Assembly: GCF_000702305.1 (NCBI RefSeq) | Contig: NZ_JNLC01000015.1 | Span: forward strand, 234,001 to 298,000 | Source: Allobosea sp. 117 | GTDB taxonomy: Bacteria > Pseudomonadota > Alphaproteobacteria > Rhizobiales > Xanthobacteraceae | DNA length: 64,000 bases | Direction: 5' to 3' | Part shown: positions 44,283-54,311 of the stretch, one piece after another | Numbering within the stretch: position 1 is the stretch's first letter | How the letters are laid out: each line of letters starts with the position of its first letter | The notes under the pieces: model-generated | Databases searched by the model: none | The model's input: only the letters and a program-made list of their open reading frames with translations | What the model was told of the DNA's origin: nothing | Position numbers and translations under genes: made by a program

Positions 44283-44653
44283 CCATCCCCAAGCCCGGTC
44301 CCCGACGGCGTCCGGCTTCCCGGAACGCCGCACGGCGCCACGACCGATCGATACGGGCGACATGCCCGCCAAGCCCCATGCGGATGGTTATTTCAAGTAA
44401 ATAATTGAGTCAAATCACGTATATATTGAATTTATAGGAATTATAATCGGAGGCATTTCTTAGAATGACTCACGATATAAAGCTATAAACATTCCAATTC
44501 AAATCATGGAAAGACATCCAGCCTGCGCATCGTCGGGGCGGAGGAGGCCGCCCCTCTCCCCGCGCCGCGGCTTCAGGCACGGTCCCGAAACACGCAAACG
44601 CGACCTGCGGGCGCTGGAAGACGGCGCGGACGCTTGATATTGCCTGGTGCCGG
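44283..44653. other. Divergent intergenic region between the heme receptor and xoxF genes
   Basis: A 371-base gap without a gene. The stretch 44395-44515 is very AT-rich (for example TATATATTGAATTTATAGG), in sharp contrast to the surrounding DNA, and must carry the promoters for both divergent genes. TTAGAA half-sites occur, but I see no full Irr or RirA/Fur box and no lanthanide-specific signal known to me. Confidence 0.5.
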
Positions 44654-46495
44654 GTGACCAGCGGTTTGGACAGCGTGATCGTGACAGCAAAACCTCTCGT
44701 CCTTGCGGCTGTCGCCGCGCTCGTCGCCGCACCGCTTCAGGCGCGCGCGAATGACGACGTTCTCAAGCGGATCGCGGACCCGGCCGGGCAGGTGATCCAG
44801 ACGCTGGACTACGCCAACACGCGCTTCTCCCGGCTCGATCAGATCAATGCCGGCAATGTCGGGGGGCTCAAGGTCGCCTGGACCTTCTCCACCGGCGTGC
44901 TGCGCGGACATGAGGGCAGCCCGCTGGTGGTCGACGGGGTGATGTATGTCCACACGCCCTTCCCCAACGTGGTCTATGCGCTCGACCTCGACCATGACGG
45001 TCGCATCCTGTGGAAATACGAACCGACCCAGGAGCGCGACGTCGCCGGCATCATGTGCTGCGATCTCGTCTATCGCGGCCTCGCCTATGCCGAGGGCATG
45101 GTGTTCCTGGCCCAGGCCGACACTACCGTGGTGGCGCTCGATGCCAGGACCGGCACCGTTCGCTGGAAGGTCCGGAACGGCGATCCGAAGAAGGGCGAAT
45201 CGAACACCGCGACGGTGATGCCGGTGAAGGATAAGCTCATCGTCGGCATCGCCGGCGCCGAGTTCGGCGCACGCGGCCATATCAGCGCCTACAACATCAA
45301 GGACGGAACACTCGCCTGGCGCGCCTACTCGACCGGTCCGGACAGCGAGATGCTGCTCGACCCGGAAAGGACCACCGAGCTCGGCAGGCCGGTCGGCAGG
45401 GATTCCTCGTTGAAAAGCTGGCAGGGCGAGCAGTGGAAGATCGGCGGCGGCGCGCCATGGGGCTGGTTCGCCTATGATCCGAAGCTGAACCTCGTCTATT
45501 ACGGCAGCGCCAATCCGGGCACCTGGAACCCCTCGCAGCGGCCCGGCGACAACAAATGGGCGATGACGATCTTCGCCCGCGACGCAGACACCGGCGTCGC
45601 CCGCTGGCTCTACCAGATGACCCCGCACGACCAGTGGGACTATGACGGCGTCAACGAGATGATCCTCACCGATCAGCCGGTGGACGGCCGGACGCGCCCG
45701 CTGCTCACCCATTTCGACCGCAACGGCTTCGCCTACACGCTCGATCGCGAGACCGGCGAGCTTCTGGTCGCCGCGAAGTTCGATCCCAGCGTGAACTGGG
45801 CGACCGGCATCGACATGGACAAGGCCAGCCCGGCCTATGGCCGCCCGATCCTCGATCCCAGATTCGGCACCGAAGCCGAGGGCGAGGACGTCACCTATTC
45901 CGGCATCTGCCCGGCGGCGATCGGCGCCAAGAACCAGCAGCCAGCAGCCTTCTCACCGCAGACCGGACTGTTCTACGTGCCGGCGAGCCGGCTGTGCATG
46001 GACTATGAGCCGTTCCACGTCGACTACATGGCCGGGCAGCCCTATGTCGGGGCGACGCTCACCATGTACCCGGCTCCCGGCAGTGAGGGACAGACCGGCA
46101 GCGTCATCGCGTGGGACAATGTGAAGGGCCGCGTCGTCTGGAGCGTCCCCGAGCGGTTCTCCGTATGGTCCGGCGCGCTCGCCACCGCCGGAGGCGTGGT
46201 GTTCTACGGCACGCTGGAAGGCTGGCTGAAGGCGGTCGACGCGGAGACCGGCAAGGAGCTCTACCGCTTCAAGACGCCCTCCGGCATCGTCGGCAACGTC
46301 ATGACCTATGAGCATCGCGGCCGGCAATATGTCGCCGTGCTGTCCGGTGTCGGTGGCTGGGCCGGCATCGGCCTCGCCGCCGGCCTCACCGACCCGAATG
46401 CCGGATCGGGCGCCGGGGATGCGTATGCCGCGCTGTCGAGCTATACCGCGCTCGGCGGCCAGCTCACCGTCTTCGCGCTTCCCGACGGGCCGTAG
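44654..46495 (+). CDS. xoxF: PQQ-dependent alcohol dehydrogenase, XoxF (lanthanide) type
   Basis: About 613 residues. A signal peptide ([19 protein letters not shown]) exports it to the periplasm. The eight-bladed propeller is intact with XoxF blocks: [15 protein letters not shown], the vicinal disulfide Cys135-Cys136 (MCCDLVYRG), GAEFGARG and [12 protein letters not shown], and [11 protein letters not shown] with Asp329 and the extra Asp331 that marks lanthanide rather than calcium enzymes. Methanol or another short alcohol is the likely substrate. The cytochrome xoxG and xoxJ normally beside it are absent. The start is uncertain: GTG codons at 44654, 44675 and 44681 are all possible. Confidence 0.9.
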   Translation: MTSGLDSVIVTAKPLVLAAVAALVAAPLQARANDDVLKRIADPAGQVIQTLDYANTRFSRLDQINAGNVGGLKVAWTFSTGVLRGHEGSPLVVDGVMYVHTPFPNVVYALDLDHDGRILWKYEPTQERDVAGIMCCDLVYRGLAYAEGMVFLAQADTTVVALDARTGTVRWKVRNGDPKKGESNTATVMPVKDKLIVGIAGAEFGARGHISAYNIKDGTLAWRAYSTGPDSEMLLDPERTTELGRPVGRDSSLKSWQGEQWKIGGGAPWGWFAYDPKLNLVYYGSANPGTWNPSQRPGDNKWAMTIFARDADTGVARWLYQMTPHDQWDYDGVNEMILTDQPVDGRTRPLLTHFDRNGFAYTLDRETGELLVAAKFDPSVNWATGIDMDKASPAYGRPILDPRFGTEAEGEDVTYSGICPAAIGAKNQQPAAFSPQTGLFYVPASRLCMDYEPFHVDYMAGQPYVGATLTMYPAPGSEGQTGSVIAWDNVKGRVVWSVPERFSVWSGALATAGGVVFYGTLEGWLKAVDAETGKELYRFKTPSGIVGNVMTYEHRGRQYVAVLSGVGGWAGIGLAAGLTDPNAGSGAGDAYAALSSYTALGGQLTVFALPDGP

Positions 46496-46558
46496 TATCG
46501 CGACCGCGGCGCTCGGCGCGCAGGGCAGCCCAGCTTTATCCATCCGGAGTCCCTTCCC

Positions 46559-48052
46559 ATGTCGGCCTATGCTTCGCTCTCCGGTCACTTCGGCCGCATC
46601 TCCGCCATGTCGAACGCTCTCGGGATCCTGCAATGGGACAGCGACGTGATGATGCCGAAAGGCGCGGCGGAGGCGCGGGCCGAGAGCATGGCCCTGCTGC
46701 GCGTGCTGGCGCACGAGATGGCGGTCGATCCGCGCATCGGTGACTGGCTGGCCGAGGCCGGAGAGGACGGCAATCTGACCGATTGGGAAACGGCCAATCT
46801 CGCCGAGATCCGGCGCGTCTGGACCGTCGAGACCGCGTTGCCGGCCGATCTGGTCGAAGCCTCCAGCAAGGCGATCTCGGCCAGCGAGATGAAATGGCGG
46901 CAGGCGCGCGCCGATTCCGACTTCGCGACGCTGCTGCCCTATCTCGCCGAGGTGCTGAAGCTCCAGCGCGAGGCGGGCGTCGCCAAGGGCGAGAAGCTCG
47001 GGCTCTCGCCCTACGACGCCTTGCTCAACGACTACGAGCCGGGCGGGCGCTCGGAAAAGATCGACGCGCTGTTCGACGATCTCGCGTCCTTCCTGCCCGC
47101 CTTCACCGAGGAGGCGCTCGCCAAGCAGGCCCGCCGGCCGGAGCCCGCGCCGCTGGAAGGCCCGTTCCCGATCGAAGCGCAGCGCCGGCTGGGACTCAGG
47201 ATCATGGCGGCGCTCGGCTATGATTTTGAGCGCGGCCGGCTCGACGTCTCGACGCACCCTTTCTGCGGCGGCGCCGACAACGACGTGCGCATCACCACCC
47301 GCTATGACGACGCCGATTTCAGCAAGGCGCTGATGGGGGTGATCCACGAGACCGGCCACGCGCTCTATGAGCAGGGCCGCCCTGCCATTTTCATGAGCCA
47401 GCCGGTGGGGCATGCGCGCGGCATGAGCATGCATGAAAGCCAGTCGCTCATCATGGAGATGCAGGCCTGCCGCAGCCCCGAATTCCTCGCCTTCGCCACG
47501 CCGCTGATGCGCGAGGCCTTCGGCGCGTCCGGTCCCGGCTGGGAATCCGAGGCGATGTGGCGTCGCTACACGAAAGTCGAACGCGGCTTCATCCGGGTCG
47601 ATGCCGACGAGGTGACCTATCCGGCCCACGTCATCCTGCGCTACCGGCTGGAGAAGGCGCTGATCGCCGACGCCATGCCGCTCTCCGAGCTCCCCGCGGC
47701 GTGGAACGCCGGCATGCGGGAGCTGCTCGGCATCACCCCGCCGAACGACCGGCTCGGCTGCCTGCAGGACATCCACTGGCCGTCGGGGGGCTGGGGCTAT
47801 TTCCCGACCTATACACTCGGCGCCATGACGGCGGCCCAGCTCTTCGACGCCGCCTGCCGGGCAGAGCCCGACACCCTGCCCGGCATCGCGCGCGGCGATT
47901 TCGCGCCGCTGGTCGGCTGGCTGCGCACCAACATCCATGCGCAGGCCTCGCGCTACGCCACCGACGATCTGCTCACCCGGGCCACCGGCCGCCCGCTCGA
48001 TGCCGGCGTGTTCAAGGCCCATCTCGCCCGGCGCTATCTCGGCGCGCAATAG
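46559..48052 (+). CDS. M32 family carboxypeptidase (Taq type)
   Basis: A 497-residue zinc carboxypeptidase. The HEXXH motif is His263-Glu-Thr-Gly-His267 (GVIHETGHALYEQG); other family blocks are HPFCGGADNDVRITTRYD, GMSMHESQSLIMEMQA and DEVTYPAHVILRYRLEKALI. Length matches the family. It removes C-terminal residues from peptides in the cytoplasm. It follows xoxF by 63 bases with no functional link known. Confidence 0.93.
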   Translation: MSAYASLSGHFGRISAMSNALGILQWDSDVMMPKGAAEARAESMALLRVLAHEMAVDPRIGDWLAEAGEDGNLTDWETANLAEIRRVWTVETALPADLVEASSKAISASEMKWRQARADSDFATLLPYLAEVLKLQREAGVAKGEKLGLSPYDALLNDYEPGGRSEKIDALFDDLASFLPAFTEEALAKQARRPEPAPLEGPFPIEAQRRLGLRIMAALGYDFERGRLDVSTHPFCGGADNDVRITTRYDDADFSKALMGVIHETGHALYEQGRPAIFMSQPVGHARGMSMHESQSLIMEMQACRSPEFLAFATPLMREAFGASGPGWESEAMWRRYTKVERGFIRVDADEVTYPAHVILRYRLEKALIADAMPLSELPAAWNAGMRELLGITPPNDRLGCLQDIHWPSGGWGYFPTYTLGAMTAAQLFDAACRAEPDTLPGIARGDFAPLVGWLRTNIHAQASRYATDDLLTRATGRPLDAGVFKAHLARRYLGAQ

Positions 48053-48069
48053 ACCGGCCGGGAGCGCAA

Positions 48070-48972
48070 CTACTCCGGGCGCGAACCGGTCTCCTGCAGT
48101 ATCCATTCGACGAACTGGGTGGCCGCCGATGACATGGCGGGGCCGCGCCGCAGCCAGTAGCCGCTGTGGAGGCGGTTGAGCGCCGGCCCCACCTGTACCA
48201 GCGTGCCGTCGTCGATCGCGGCGTCGATCAGCCCGGCCCAGCCGAGGGCGATGCCCTGATCGGCGATCGCCGCCTGCACCACGAGCCCATAGGTGTTGAG
48301 GCCGAGATCTCCTGAACTCGGAAGCCGGGCGATCCCTCGGGCAGCGAACCAGTCGGCCCAGGAGAACCAGCGCGGCCGGGGCGTGCTTTCCAGATGCAGC
48401 AGCGGAAGCCGGCCGATCGCCTCCGGTGTCTCCAGCAGGCCGTGACGGCTGGCAAAGGCCGGGCTGCAGACGGGGTAGATGCACTCCTCGAAAAGCTGGA
48501 CCGCATCCGGCCCGAAATCGCCCCGCGTGCCGAACAGCACCGCGACGTCCTCCGTGTCGCCGCCCCCCGGCTCGGTCGAGGCCGAGGCAACGATATGAAC
48601 GTCGGTATCCGGCCGGATCGTCCTGAACCGCGCGACGCGCGGCATCATCCAGAACGAGGCGAAGCCATAATCGGTGAAGAGCCGGACAACCGGGCGCTGG
48701 TCCAGCCGCTTGATCGCGCGGGCGGCGCCGTCGATCTCGCCGATTGCCGCCTGCACGCCCTGATGCAACAGGCGCCCGGCCGGCGACAGCGCGCTTCCGC
48801 GGTGGCCGCGCTCCAGCAGCGGCGCGCCGATCTGCTCTTCCAGCGTGCGGATCGTGTAGCTGACCGCCGGCTGCGACAGGCCGAGTTCCTGCGCGGCGGC
48901 GGTGAGGCTGCCGAGCCGCCCCACCGCGTCGAACACGCGGATCCAGCCGAGGTCGAGGGCGCGTCGTGACAT
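48070..48972 (-). CDS. LysR family regulator of choline sulfate use
   Basis: A 300-residue LysR protein: winged helix at residues 5-65 (AVGRLGSLTAAAQELGLSQP, then AVSYTIRTLEEQIG) and a co-inducer domain (RLFTDYGFASFWMMPRVARF). It is divergent from choX and betC across a 150-base gap, the classic LysR layout. LysR genes next to choline sulfatase genes are a known arrangement in Rhizobiales and Pseudomonas, so control of choX-betC is likely. No clear T-N11-A box was picked out. Confidence 0.88.
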   Translation of the reverse strand: MSRRALDLGWIRVFDAVGRLGSLTAAAQELGLSQPAVSYTIRTLEEQIGAPLLERGHRGSALSPAGRLLHQGVQAAIGEIDGAARAIKRLDQRPVVRLFTDYGFASFWMMPRVARFRTIRPDTDVHIVASASTEPGGGDTEDVAVLFGTRGDFGPDAVQLFEECIYPVCSPAFASRHGLLETPEAIGRLPLLHLESTPRPRWFSWADWFAARGIARLPSSGDLGLNTYGLVVQAAIADQGIALGWAGLIDAAIDDGTLVQVGPALNRLHSGYWLRRGPAMSSAATQFVEWILQETGSRPE

Positions 48973-49122
48973 CAGATTTATTTAGGGCAGCAATCGAAAA
49001 GAAAGGGCTTCACAGCCATCCCCATCTAACAGCCTGATATCCGACAGGGTAAGGCGCGCCACAGACCCGAACAAGGGCAGCCGCCATCGCGAATTCCGGC
49101 CTCGCACCTTTCGGAGACGAAC

Positions 49123-50064
49123 ATGACACGCATGCTGCTGGCCGCTTCGGCCCTTTCCCTCCTCCTGGCGGCCGGTCCGGCTGCCGCGGCGGATGCTCCG
49201 TCCTGCAAGACCATCCGCATGTCGGATCCCGGCTGGACCGACATCACCTCGACCAACGCCATCGCCGGCGTGCTGCTTTCCGCCCTCGGCTACAAGCAGG
49301 ACGTGAAGACGCTTTCGGTGCCGATCGGCTACGAATCGATGAAGAACAGGAATGTCGACGTGTTCCTCGGCAACTGGATGCCGGCACAGCAGAAGTTCAT
49401 GGATTCCCTGAACGAGGCCAAGGCGGTGGAGGTTCTGGCCACCAACCTGTCGGGCGCGAAATTCACGCTCGCGGTGCCGAACTACGTGGCCGATGCCGGC
49501 GTGAAGGACTTCAAGGACCTCGCGACCAACGCCGATAAGTTCGACAAGCAGATCTACGGCATCGAGCCGGGCGCGCCGGCCAACGCCAACATCCAGAAGA
49601 TGGTCGACGCCAATGATTTCGGCCTCAAGGGCTGGAAGGTGGTGGAATCGGGCGAGCAGGCCATGCTGGCGCAGGTGAAGCGTTCGGAGAACGGTAAGGG
49701 CTGGATCGTGTTTCTCGCCTGGGCGCCGCATCCGATGAACGAGAAGTTCGCCATCACCTATCTGTCTGGCGGCGACGCCTATTTCGGCGCGAATTACGGC
49801 GGCGCGGATGTGCGCACCCTCGCCCGCACCGGATGGTCGGCGGAGTGCCCGAACGCCGCGACCTTCTTCAAGAACCTGAAGTTCGACCTTGCCATCGAGA
49901 ACGCCATGATGGGCAAAATCCTCGACGACGGCATGGAAGCGCCAGCCGCCGCCAAGGCCTGGCTGAAGGCCAATCCGGCGGCGCTCGGCCCGTGGCTGGA
50001 AGGCGTCACCACCTTCGACGGCAAGCCCGGCCTTCCCGCCGTGAAAGCCGCCCTCGGCCTCTGA
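49123..50064 (+). CDS. choX: Choline-binding ABC transporter protein ChoX
   Basis: A 313-residue periplasmic protein of the glycine betaine/choline class. The signal peptide is MTRMLLAASALSLLLAAG. The mature protein has the aromatic-box stretches SDPGWTDITSTNAIAG, VFLGNWMPAQQKFM and FLAWAPHPMNEKF, as in rhizobial ChoX. The permease and ATPase (choW, choV) do not follow; it would need partners encoded elsewhere. It feeds choline or choline sulfate to the next gene product. Confidence 0.92.
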   Translation: MTRMLLAASALSLLLAAGPAAAADAPSCKTIRMSDPGWTDITSTNAIAGVLLSALGYKQDVKTLSVPIGYESMKNRNVDVFLGNWMPAQQKFMDSLNEAKAVEVLATNLSGAKFTLAVPNYVADAGVKDFKDLATNADKFDKQIYGIEPGAPANANIQKMVDANDFGLKGWKVVESGEQAMLAQVKRSENGKGWIVFLAWAPHPMNEKFAITYLSGGDAYFGANYGGADVRTLARTGWSAECPNAATFFKNLKFDLAIENAMMGKILDDGMEAPAAAKAWLKANPAALGPWLEGVTTFDGKPGLPAVKAALGL

Positions 50065-50148
50065 GCGCCTCGCGGGCGCCGGTCATGTCCGTCGGGCGCC
50101 CGCCCGTGCCTCCACCAAGTGCTTTGCCAACCTATTGCCATTGTTCCG

Positions 50149-51669
50149 ATGAGCCACCCCAACATCCTCATCCTGATGGTCGACCAGCTCAACGGAACGC
50201 TGTTTCCGGACGGGCCTGCGGACTTCCTGCATGCGCCGAACCTGAAGGCGCTCGCCGCCCGTTCGGCGCGCTTCGCCAACACCTATACGGCGAGCCCGCT
50301 CTGCGCACCGGCGCGGGCGTCCTTCATGTCCGGGCAGTTGCCGAGCCGCACGCGGGTCTATGACAACGCCGCCGAATTCACCTCGGACGTGCCGACCTTC
50401 GCGCATCACCTGCGGCGCGCCGGCTATCACACGGCACTGTCCGGCAAGATGCACTTCGTCGGGCCGGACCAGCTCCACGGCTTCGAGGAGCGGCTGACCA
50501 CCGACATCTACCCGGCCGATTTCGGCTGGACGCCGGACTACTCCAAGCCCGGCGAGCGGATCGACTGGTGGTACCACAATCTCGGCTCAGTCACCGGCGC
50601 CGGCGACGCCGAGATCACCAACCAGCTCGAATATGACGACGAGGTCGCCTATCACGCCGGCCGCAAGCTCTACGACCTCGCCCGGCGGCACGACGCACGG
50701 CCCTGGTGCCTCACGGTGAGCTTCACCCACCCGCACGACCCCTATGTCGCCCGCAAGCGGTTCTGGGATCTCTACGAGGACTGCCCGGCGCTTGATCCCG
50801 CCGTCGCGCCGATCCCGTTCGAGGCGCAGGACCCGCATGCGCGGCGCCTGATGCTGGCGAGCGACCATGCGGCGAGCCACGTCACGCCGCAGGATGTGCG
50901 CCGCTCGCGCCGGGCCTATTTCGCCAACGTCTCCTATATCGACGAGAAGATCGGCGAGCTCATCGACATTCTCGAGCGCTGCCGGATGGCGGACGACACC
51001 ATCGTCGTCTTCGTGTCGGACCATGGTGACATGCTCGGCGAGCGCGGCCTGTGGTTCAAGATGAGCTTCTTCGAAGGCTCGGCGCGCGTGCCCTTGATGA
51101 TCGCGGCGCCTCAGCTTCCCGCGCGCCGCATCGATCGTGCGGCCTCGACGCTCGACGTGCTGCCGACGCTCGCCGAACTGGTCGGGCTCGATCTGTCCGG
51201 TGTCATGCCCTGGACCGACGGCGAGAGCCTCGTCGCGGCAGCGCGCGGAGAACGGCTGCGCGCGCCGGTGCCGATTGAATATGCGGCCGAAGGCTCCTAC
51301 GCGCCGCTCGTCGCGCTGCGGGACGGCCCGTGGAAGCTGGTGCTGTGCGAACTCGATCCGCCGCTGCTCACCAATCTCGACGAGGATCCGCATGAGCTGC
51401 GCAACCGCGCCGACGATCCGGACTGCGCGGACATTCTCGCGGCGATGACGGTGGCGATGCGCGCCCGCTGGGACCTCGCCCGGTTCGACGCCGAGGTGCG
51501 CGCCAGCCAGGCCCGTCGCCATGTCGTCTACGAGGCGCTACGTAACGGCGCCTATTACCCCTGGGACTTCCAGCCGCTGCAGAAGGCGTCCGAGCGCTAT
51601 ATGCGCAACCACATGGACCTGAACGTGCTTGAGGATGCGCAGCGTTATCCGCGCGGAGGCGACGACTAG
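50149..51669 (+). CDS. betC: Choline sulfatase BetC
   Basis: A 506-residue sulfatase that releases choline and sulfate from choline-O-sulfate. The formylglycine motif C-x-P-x-R is Cys52 in SPLCAPARASFM. Metal ligands lie in LILMVDQLNG at the start and VSDHGDMLGERGLW. The C-terminal YYPWDFQPLQKASERYMRNH is the BetC-specific tail that closes the active site. The ATG at 50149 opens the first strand. The betBA genes that would turn choline into glycine betaine are not in the window. Confidence 0.95.
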   Translation: MSHPNILILMVDQLNGTLFPDGPADFLHAPNLKALAARSARFANTYTASPLCAPARASFMSGQLPSRTRVYDNAAEFTSDVPTFAHHLRRAGYHTALSGKMHFVGPDQLHGFEERLTTDIYPADFGWTPDYSKPGERIDWWYHNLGSVTGAGDAEITNQLEYDDEVAYHAGRKLYDLARRHDARPWCLTVSFTHPHDPYVARKRFWDLYEDCPALDPAVAPIPFEAQDPHARRLMLASDHAASHVTPQDVRRSRRAYFANVSYIDEKIGELIDILERCRMADDTIVVFVSDHGDMLGERGLWFKMSFFEGSARVPLMIAAPQLPARRIDRAASTLDVLPTLAELVGLDLSGVMPWTDGESLVAAARGERLRAPVPIEYAAEGSYAPLVALRDGPWKLVLCELDPPLLTNLDEDPHELRNRADDPDCADILAAMTVAMRARWDLARFDAEVRASQARRHVVYEALRNGAYYPWDFQPLQKASERYMRNHMDLNVLEDAQRYPRGGDD

Positions 51670-51745
51670 CCGGCCGGCTCTCGGCACCGAGACTCCGGCA
51701 AACAGGGGACGATTGCAAAAAGCGCATCCCTGATCGGCGCGCGAC

Positions 51746-51778
51746 TAGATTGCATAGAAATTATTAGGATGCGATCTA
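51746..51778. promoter_or_regulatory. Operator-like inverted repeat before the marR gene
   Basis: TAGATTGCAT (51746-51755), 13 AT-rich bases, then ATGCGATCTA (51769-51778); the arms match at 9 of 10 positions. It ends seven bases before the MarR start codon at 51786, an ideal place for autoregulation of the MarR-efflux operon. Confidence 0.6.
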
Positions 51779-51785
51779 TTCGTTC

Positions 51786-52247
51786 ATGAACGATCTCGAC
51801 ATATTGCGCCGGTCCCTGACCGCACAGCTTCTTCAGGCCGGCCGCCACTGGCGGCGCATTGCCGAGAAGGAGCTCGAAAAGCTGGGAATCTCGGAGGCGT
51901 GCGCGGCACCGCTCCTCTGGACCAGCCGCCTCGGTGGCGGCGTGCGGCAGGTGACGCTGGCGGCTTATGTCGGCATCGAGGGCCCCTCCCTCGTCCGCCT
52001 GCTCGATCAGCTCGTCGCCGCCGAACTCGTGGTGCGCCGCGACGATCCCACCGATCGGCGCGCCAAGACGATCTGGCTTACCCGGACCGGCGAGCGGCTG
52101 GCAGCGATCATCGAGGAACGGCTGGTTGAGCTGCGTGCCCAGGTGCTGGCCGATGTGTCGGTGCAAGATCTGGAGGCGACGCTGCGCGTGCTCAATGCCT
52201 TCGAACAGGCTTCGACACGCGGCGCCAGCGAGGAGGCCGCAGCATGA
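51786..52247 (+). CDS. MarR family transcriptional regulator
   Basis: A 153-residue regulator with the winged helix LAAYVGIEGPSLVRLLDQLV, then the wing RRDDPTDRRAKTIWLTRTGE, which is typical for MarR. It overlaps the FUSC transporter gene by four bases, so it is transcribed with the efflux system and probably represses it until an aromatic acid or similar ligand binds. Confidence 0.92.
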   Translation: MNDLDILRRSLTAQLLQAGRHWRRIAEKELEKLGISEACAAPLLWTSRLGGGVRQVTLAAYVGIEGPSLVRLLDQLVAAELVVRRDDPTDRRAKTIWLTRTGERLAAIIEERLVELRAQVLADVSVQDLEATLRVLNAFEQASTRGASEEAAA

Positions 52248-54307
52248 TCCTGCCCTCATGGCGGGATTGGCTGTTCTCGGCGAAGGCCTTCCTCGCATCC
52301 ATGCTGGCGCTCTACATCGCGCTCGCCTTCGATCTTCCGCGCCCCTACTGGGCGATGGCGGCCGTCTATGTCGTCGCCAATCCGCTGGCCGGCGCGACCA
52401 GCTCCAAGGGGCTTTACCGCGCGTTCGGCACGCTGATCGGCGCCAGCGCAGCAGTGTTCTTCGTCCCGCTGTTCGTCAATGCGCCGGAGCTCCTCAGCCT
52501 CGTCGTCGCGCTGTGGACAGGCTGCCTTCTCTACGTCTCGATGCTCGACCGCACGCCGCGCAGCTACGTCTTCATGCTCGCCGGCTACAGCCTGCCACTG
52601 ATCGCACTGCCCGAAGTGGGCGCGCCGGAACAGATTTTCGACGTGGCGCTGGCGCGCAGCGAGGAGATCATCATCGGCATCACCTGCGCCACCGTCGTCG
52701 GCGCCGTGGTTTTCCCGACCAGCATCGGCACGGCGCTGTCCACGCGCATCACCGGCTGGCTCGACGATGCCGCCGGCTGGGCGGAAGAGATCCTGCGCGG
52801 CGAGGGCGCGCTGCCGGTCACGCCGTTGCGCCGACAGAAGCTCGCGGCCGACATTTCCGGCCTCGACCTCATCATCAGCCAGCTCTCCTACGACGCAGCG
52901 ACGCGCGACGTGGTGCCCCATGCGCGTGAGCTGCGGGGCCGGCTGCTCATGCTGCTGCCGCTGCTCTCCTCGCTGGCCGACCGGCTTCACGCGCTGAAGG
53001 CGCAGGAGGGAGCGCTATCTCCGGAATTCGCGACGCTGCTGCAACGCGTCGCCGACTGGCTGGCGCGTGGCCGCCACCCCGATCCCGCCGAGGCGGACGC
53101 GCTGATCGCCGCGATGAAGGCGCTACGTCCCGAGGAAGCAGCGGACTGGGATGCCCTGATGCGCGCGAGCGCGCTCGACCGGCTCGGCGAGATCGTCGCG
53201 CTGTGGAGCGACTGCCTGACCCTCACGGCGGACATCGAACGCGGCCAGCATGCCGGCCCCTGGCGCCCCCGCTTTCGCCACCGCCGCGTCGTCGGACCGG
53301 CGCGGCACTACGATTTCGGCCTGATGCTGTTTTCCGCTGGTTCCACCGTTTTGGCGACGCTGGTCGCCAGCCTGTTCTGGATCGCCAGCGGCTGGTCGAA
53401 CGGCGCCAGCGCCGTGATGATGACGGCCGTCGCCTGCTCTTTCTTCGCTGCGATGGACCGCCCGGCTCCTTTCATCCGCTTCATGGCGGTCTGGTGCGGC
53501 GTCAGCCTCGTCGTTTCGGGCGTGTATCTGTTCGGCATCCTGCCTCACGTGCACGATTTCGAGATGCTCGTTCTGGTGTTCGCGCCACCCTTCCTCCTGC
53601 TCGGACTGATGATCCCGCGGCCGCAATTCACCATGCTGGCGATGCTTCTAGCGGTGAACACCGCGTCCTTCGTGGCGATGCAGAACCGCTACAGCGTCGA
53701 TTTCGGCACCTTCGCCAATGAGGGGTTCGCCGCGATGGCGGGCCTGACCTTCGCCTTCGTCTGGACCGTCGCGACTCGCCCCTTCGGCGTCGAGATCGCC
53801 GCCCGGCGGCTGGTCCGCGCGGGCTGGGCGGATCTTGCGCAGACGGCCTCCGGCCGCAATCGCGGCGATTCCGAACGGCTCGCCGGCCGCATGCTCGATC
53901 GGCTCGGCCAGTTGGTGCCGCGGCTCGCCGCGATCGAGGATCGCGAGCTGGCAAAGGTGGACGGCTTCGCCGAGGTGCGCATCGGCTTCAACATCGTCGA
54001 GCTGCAGAAGACGCGGCGTGCGGTCGCCGCCGAGGCCCGCGCGGCGATCGATGCGGTGCTGGCAGGCGTCGTCACTCTTTATCGCACGCGCGTCGCAAGT
54101 CGCACGCTCGTGCCCCCACCCGATGAGCTCTGCGTCGCGCTCGACGATGCGCTCCGTCTCGCCGCGCATCAGGAACACGGCGAAGCGCGGCGCACGCTCG
54201 ACGCGCTGGTCGGGCTGAGGCGCGTGTTCTTCCCCGAAACGCCGGGCCCCGCCGGCGGCTTCCTGCCGGAGCACCGCGGCCAGCCGATGCTGATGGCGGC
54301 GGAGTAG
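52244..54307 (+). CDS. FUSC family efflux transporter (AaeB-like)
   Basis: A 687-residue membrane protein with two halves of about five to six membrane segments each, the fusaric acid resistance/aromatic acid exporter architecture. The first half starts LFSAKAFLASMLALYIALAF, then PRPYWAMAAVYVVANP; the second has WIASGWSNGASAVMMTAVAC and RPAPFIRFMAVWCGVSLV. Long cytoplasmic stretches follow each half. With the DUF1656 and HlyD-type proteins downstream it should export aromatic carboxylic acids or related toxins. Confidence 0.9.
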   Translation: MILPSWRDWLFSAKAFLASMLALYIALAFDLPRPYWAMAAVYVVANPLAGATSSKGLYRAFGTLIGASAAVFFVPLFVNAPELLSLVVALWTGCLLYVSMLDRTPRSYVFMLAGYSLPLIALPEVGAPEQIFDVALARSEEIIIGITCATVVGAVVFPTSIGTALSTRITGWLDDAAGWAEEILRGEGALPVTPLRRQKLAADISGLDLIISQLSYDAATRDVVPHARELRGRLLMLLPLLSSLADRLHALKAQEGALSPEFATLLQRVADWLARGRHPDPAEADALIAAMKALRPEEAADWDALMRASALDRLGEIVALWSDCLTLTADIERGQHAGPWRPRFRHRRVVGPARHYDFGLMLFSAGSTVLATLVASLFWIASGWSNGASAVMMTAVACSFFAAMDRPAPFIRFMAVWCGVSLVVSGVYLFGILPHVHDFEMLVLVFAPPFLLLGLMIPRPQFTMLAMLLAVNTASFVAMQNRYSVDFGTFANEGFAAMAGLTFAFVWTVATRPFGVEIAARRLVRAGWADLAQTASGRNRGDSERLAGRMLDRLGQLVPRLAAIEDRELAKVDGFAEVRIGFNIVELQKTRRAVAAEARAAIDAVLAGVVTLYRTRVASRTLVPPPDELCVALDDALRLAAHQEHGEARRTLDALVGLRRVFFPETPGPAGGFLPEHRGQPMLMAAE

Positions 54308-54311
54308 TCCG

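Noticed and set aside
45953-48484. Open frame of 843 codons on the minus strand across xoxF, the carboxypeptidase and lysR
   Set aside because: It spans three convincing genes in antisense or another frame and shows only low-complexity Arg/Gly/Ala/His sequence.
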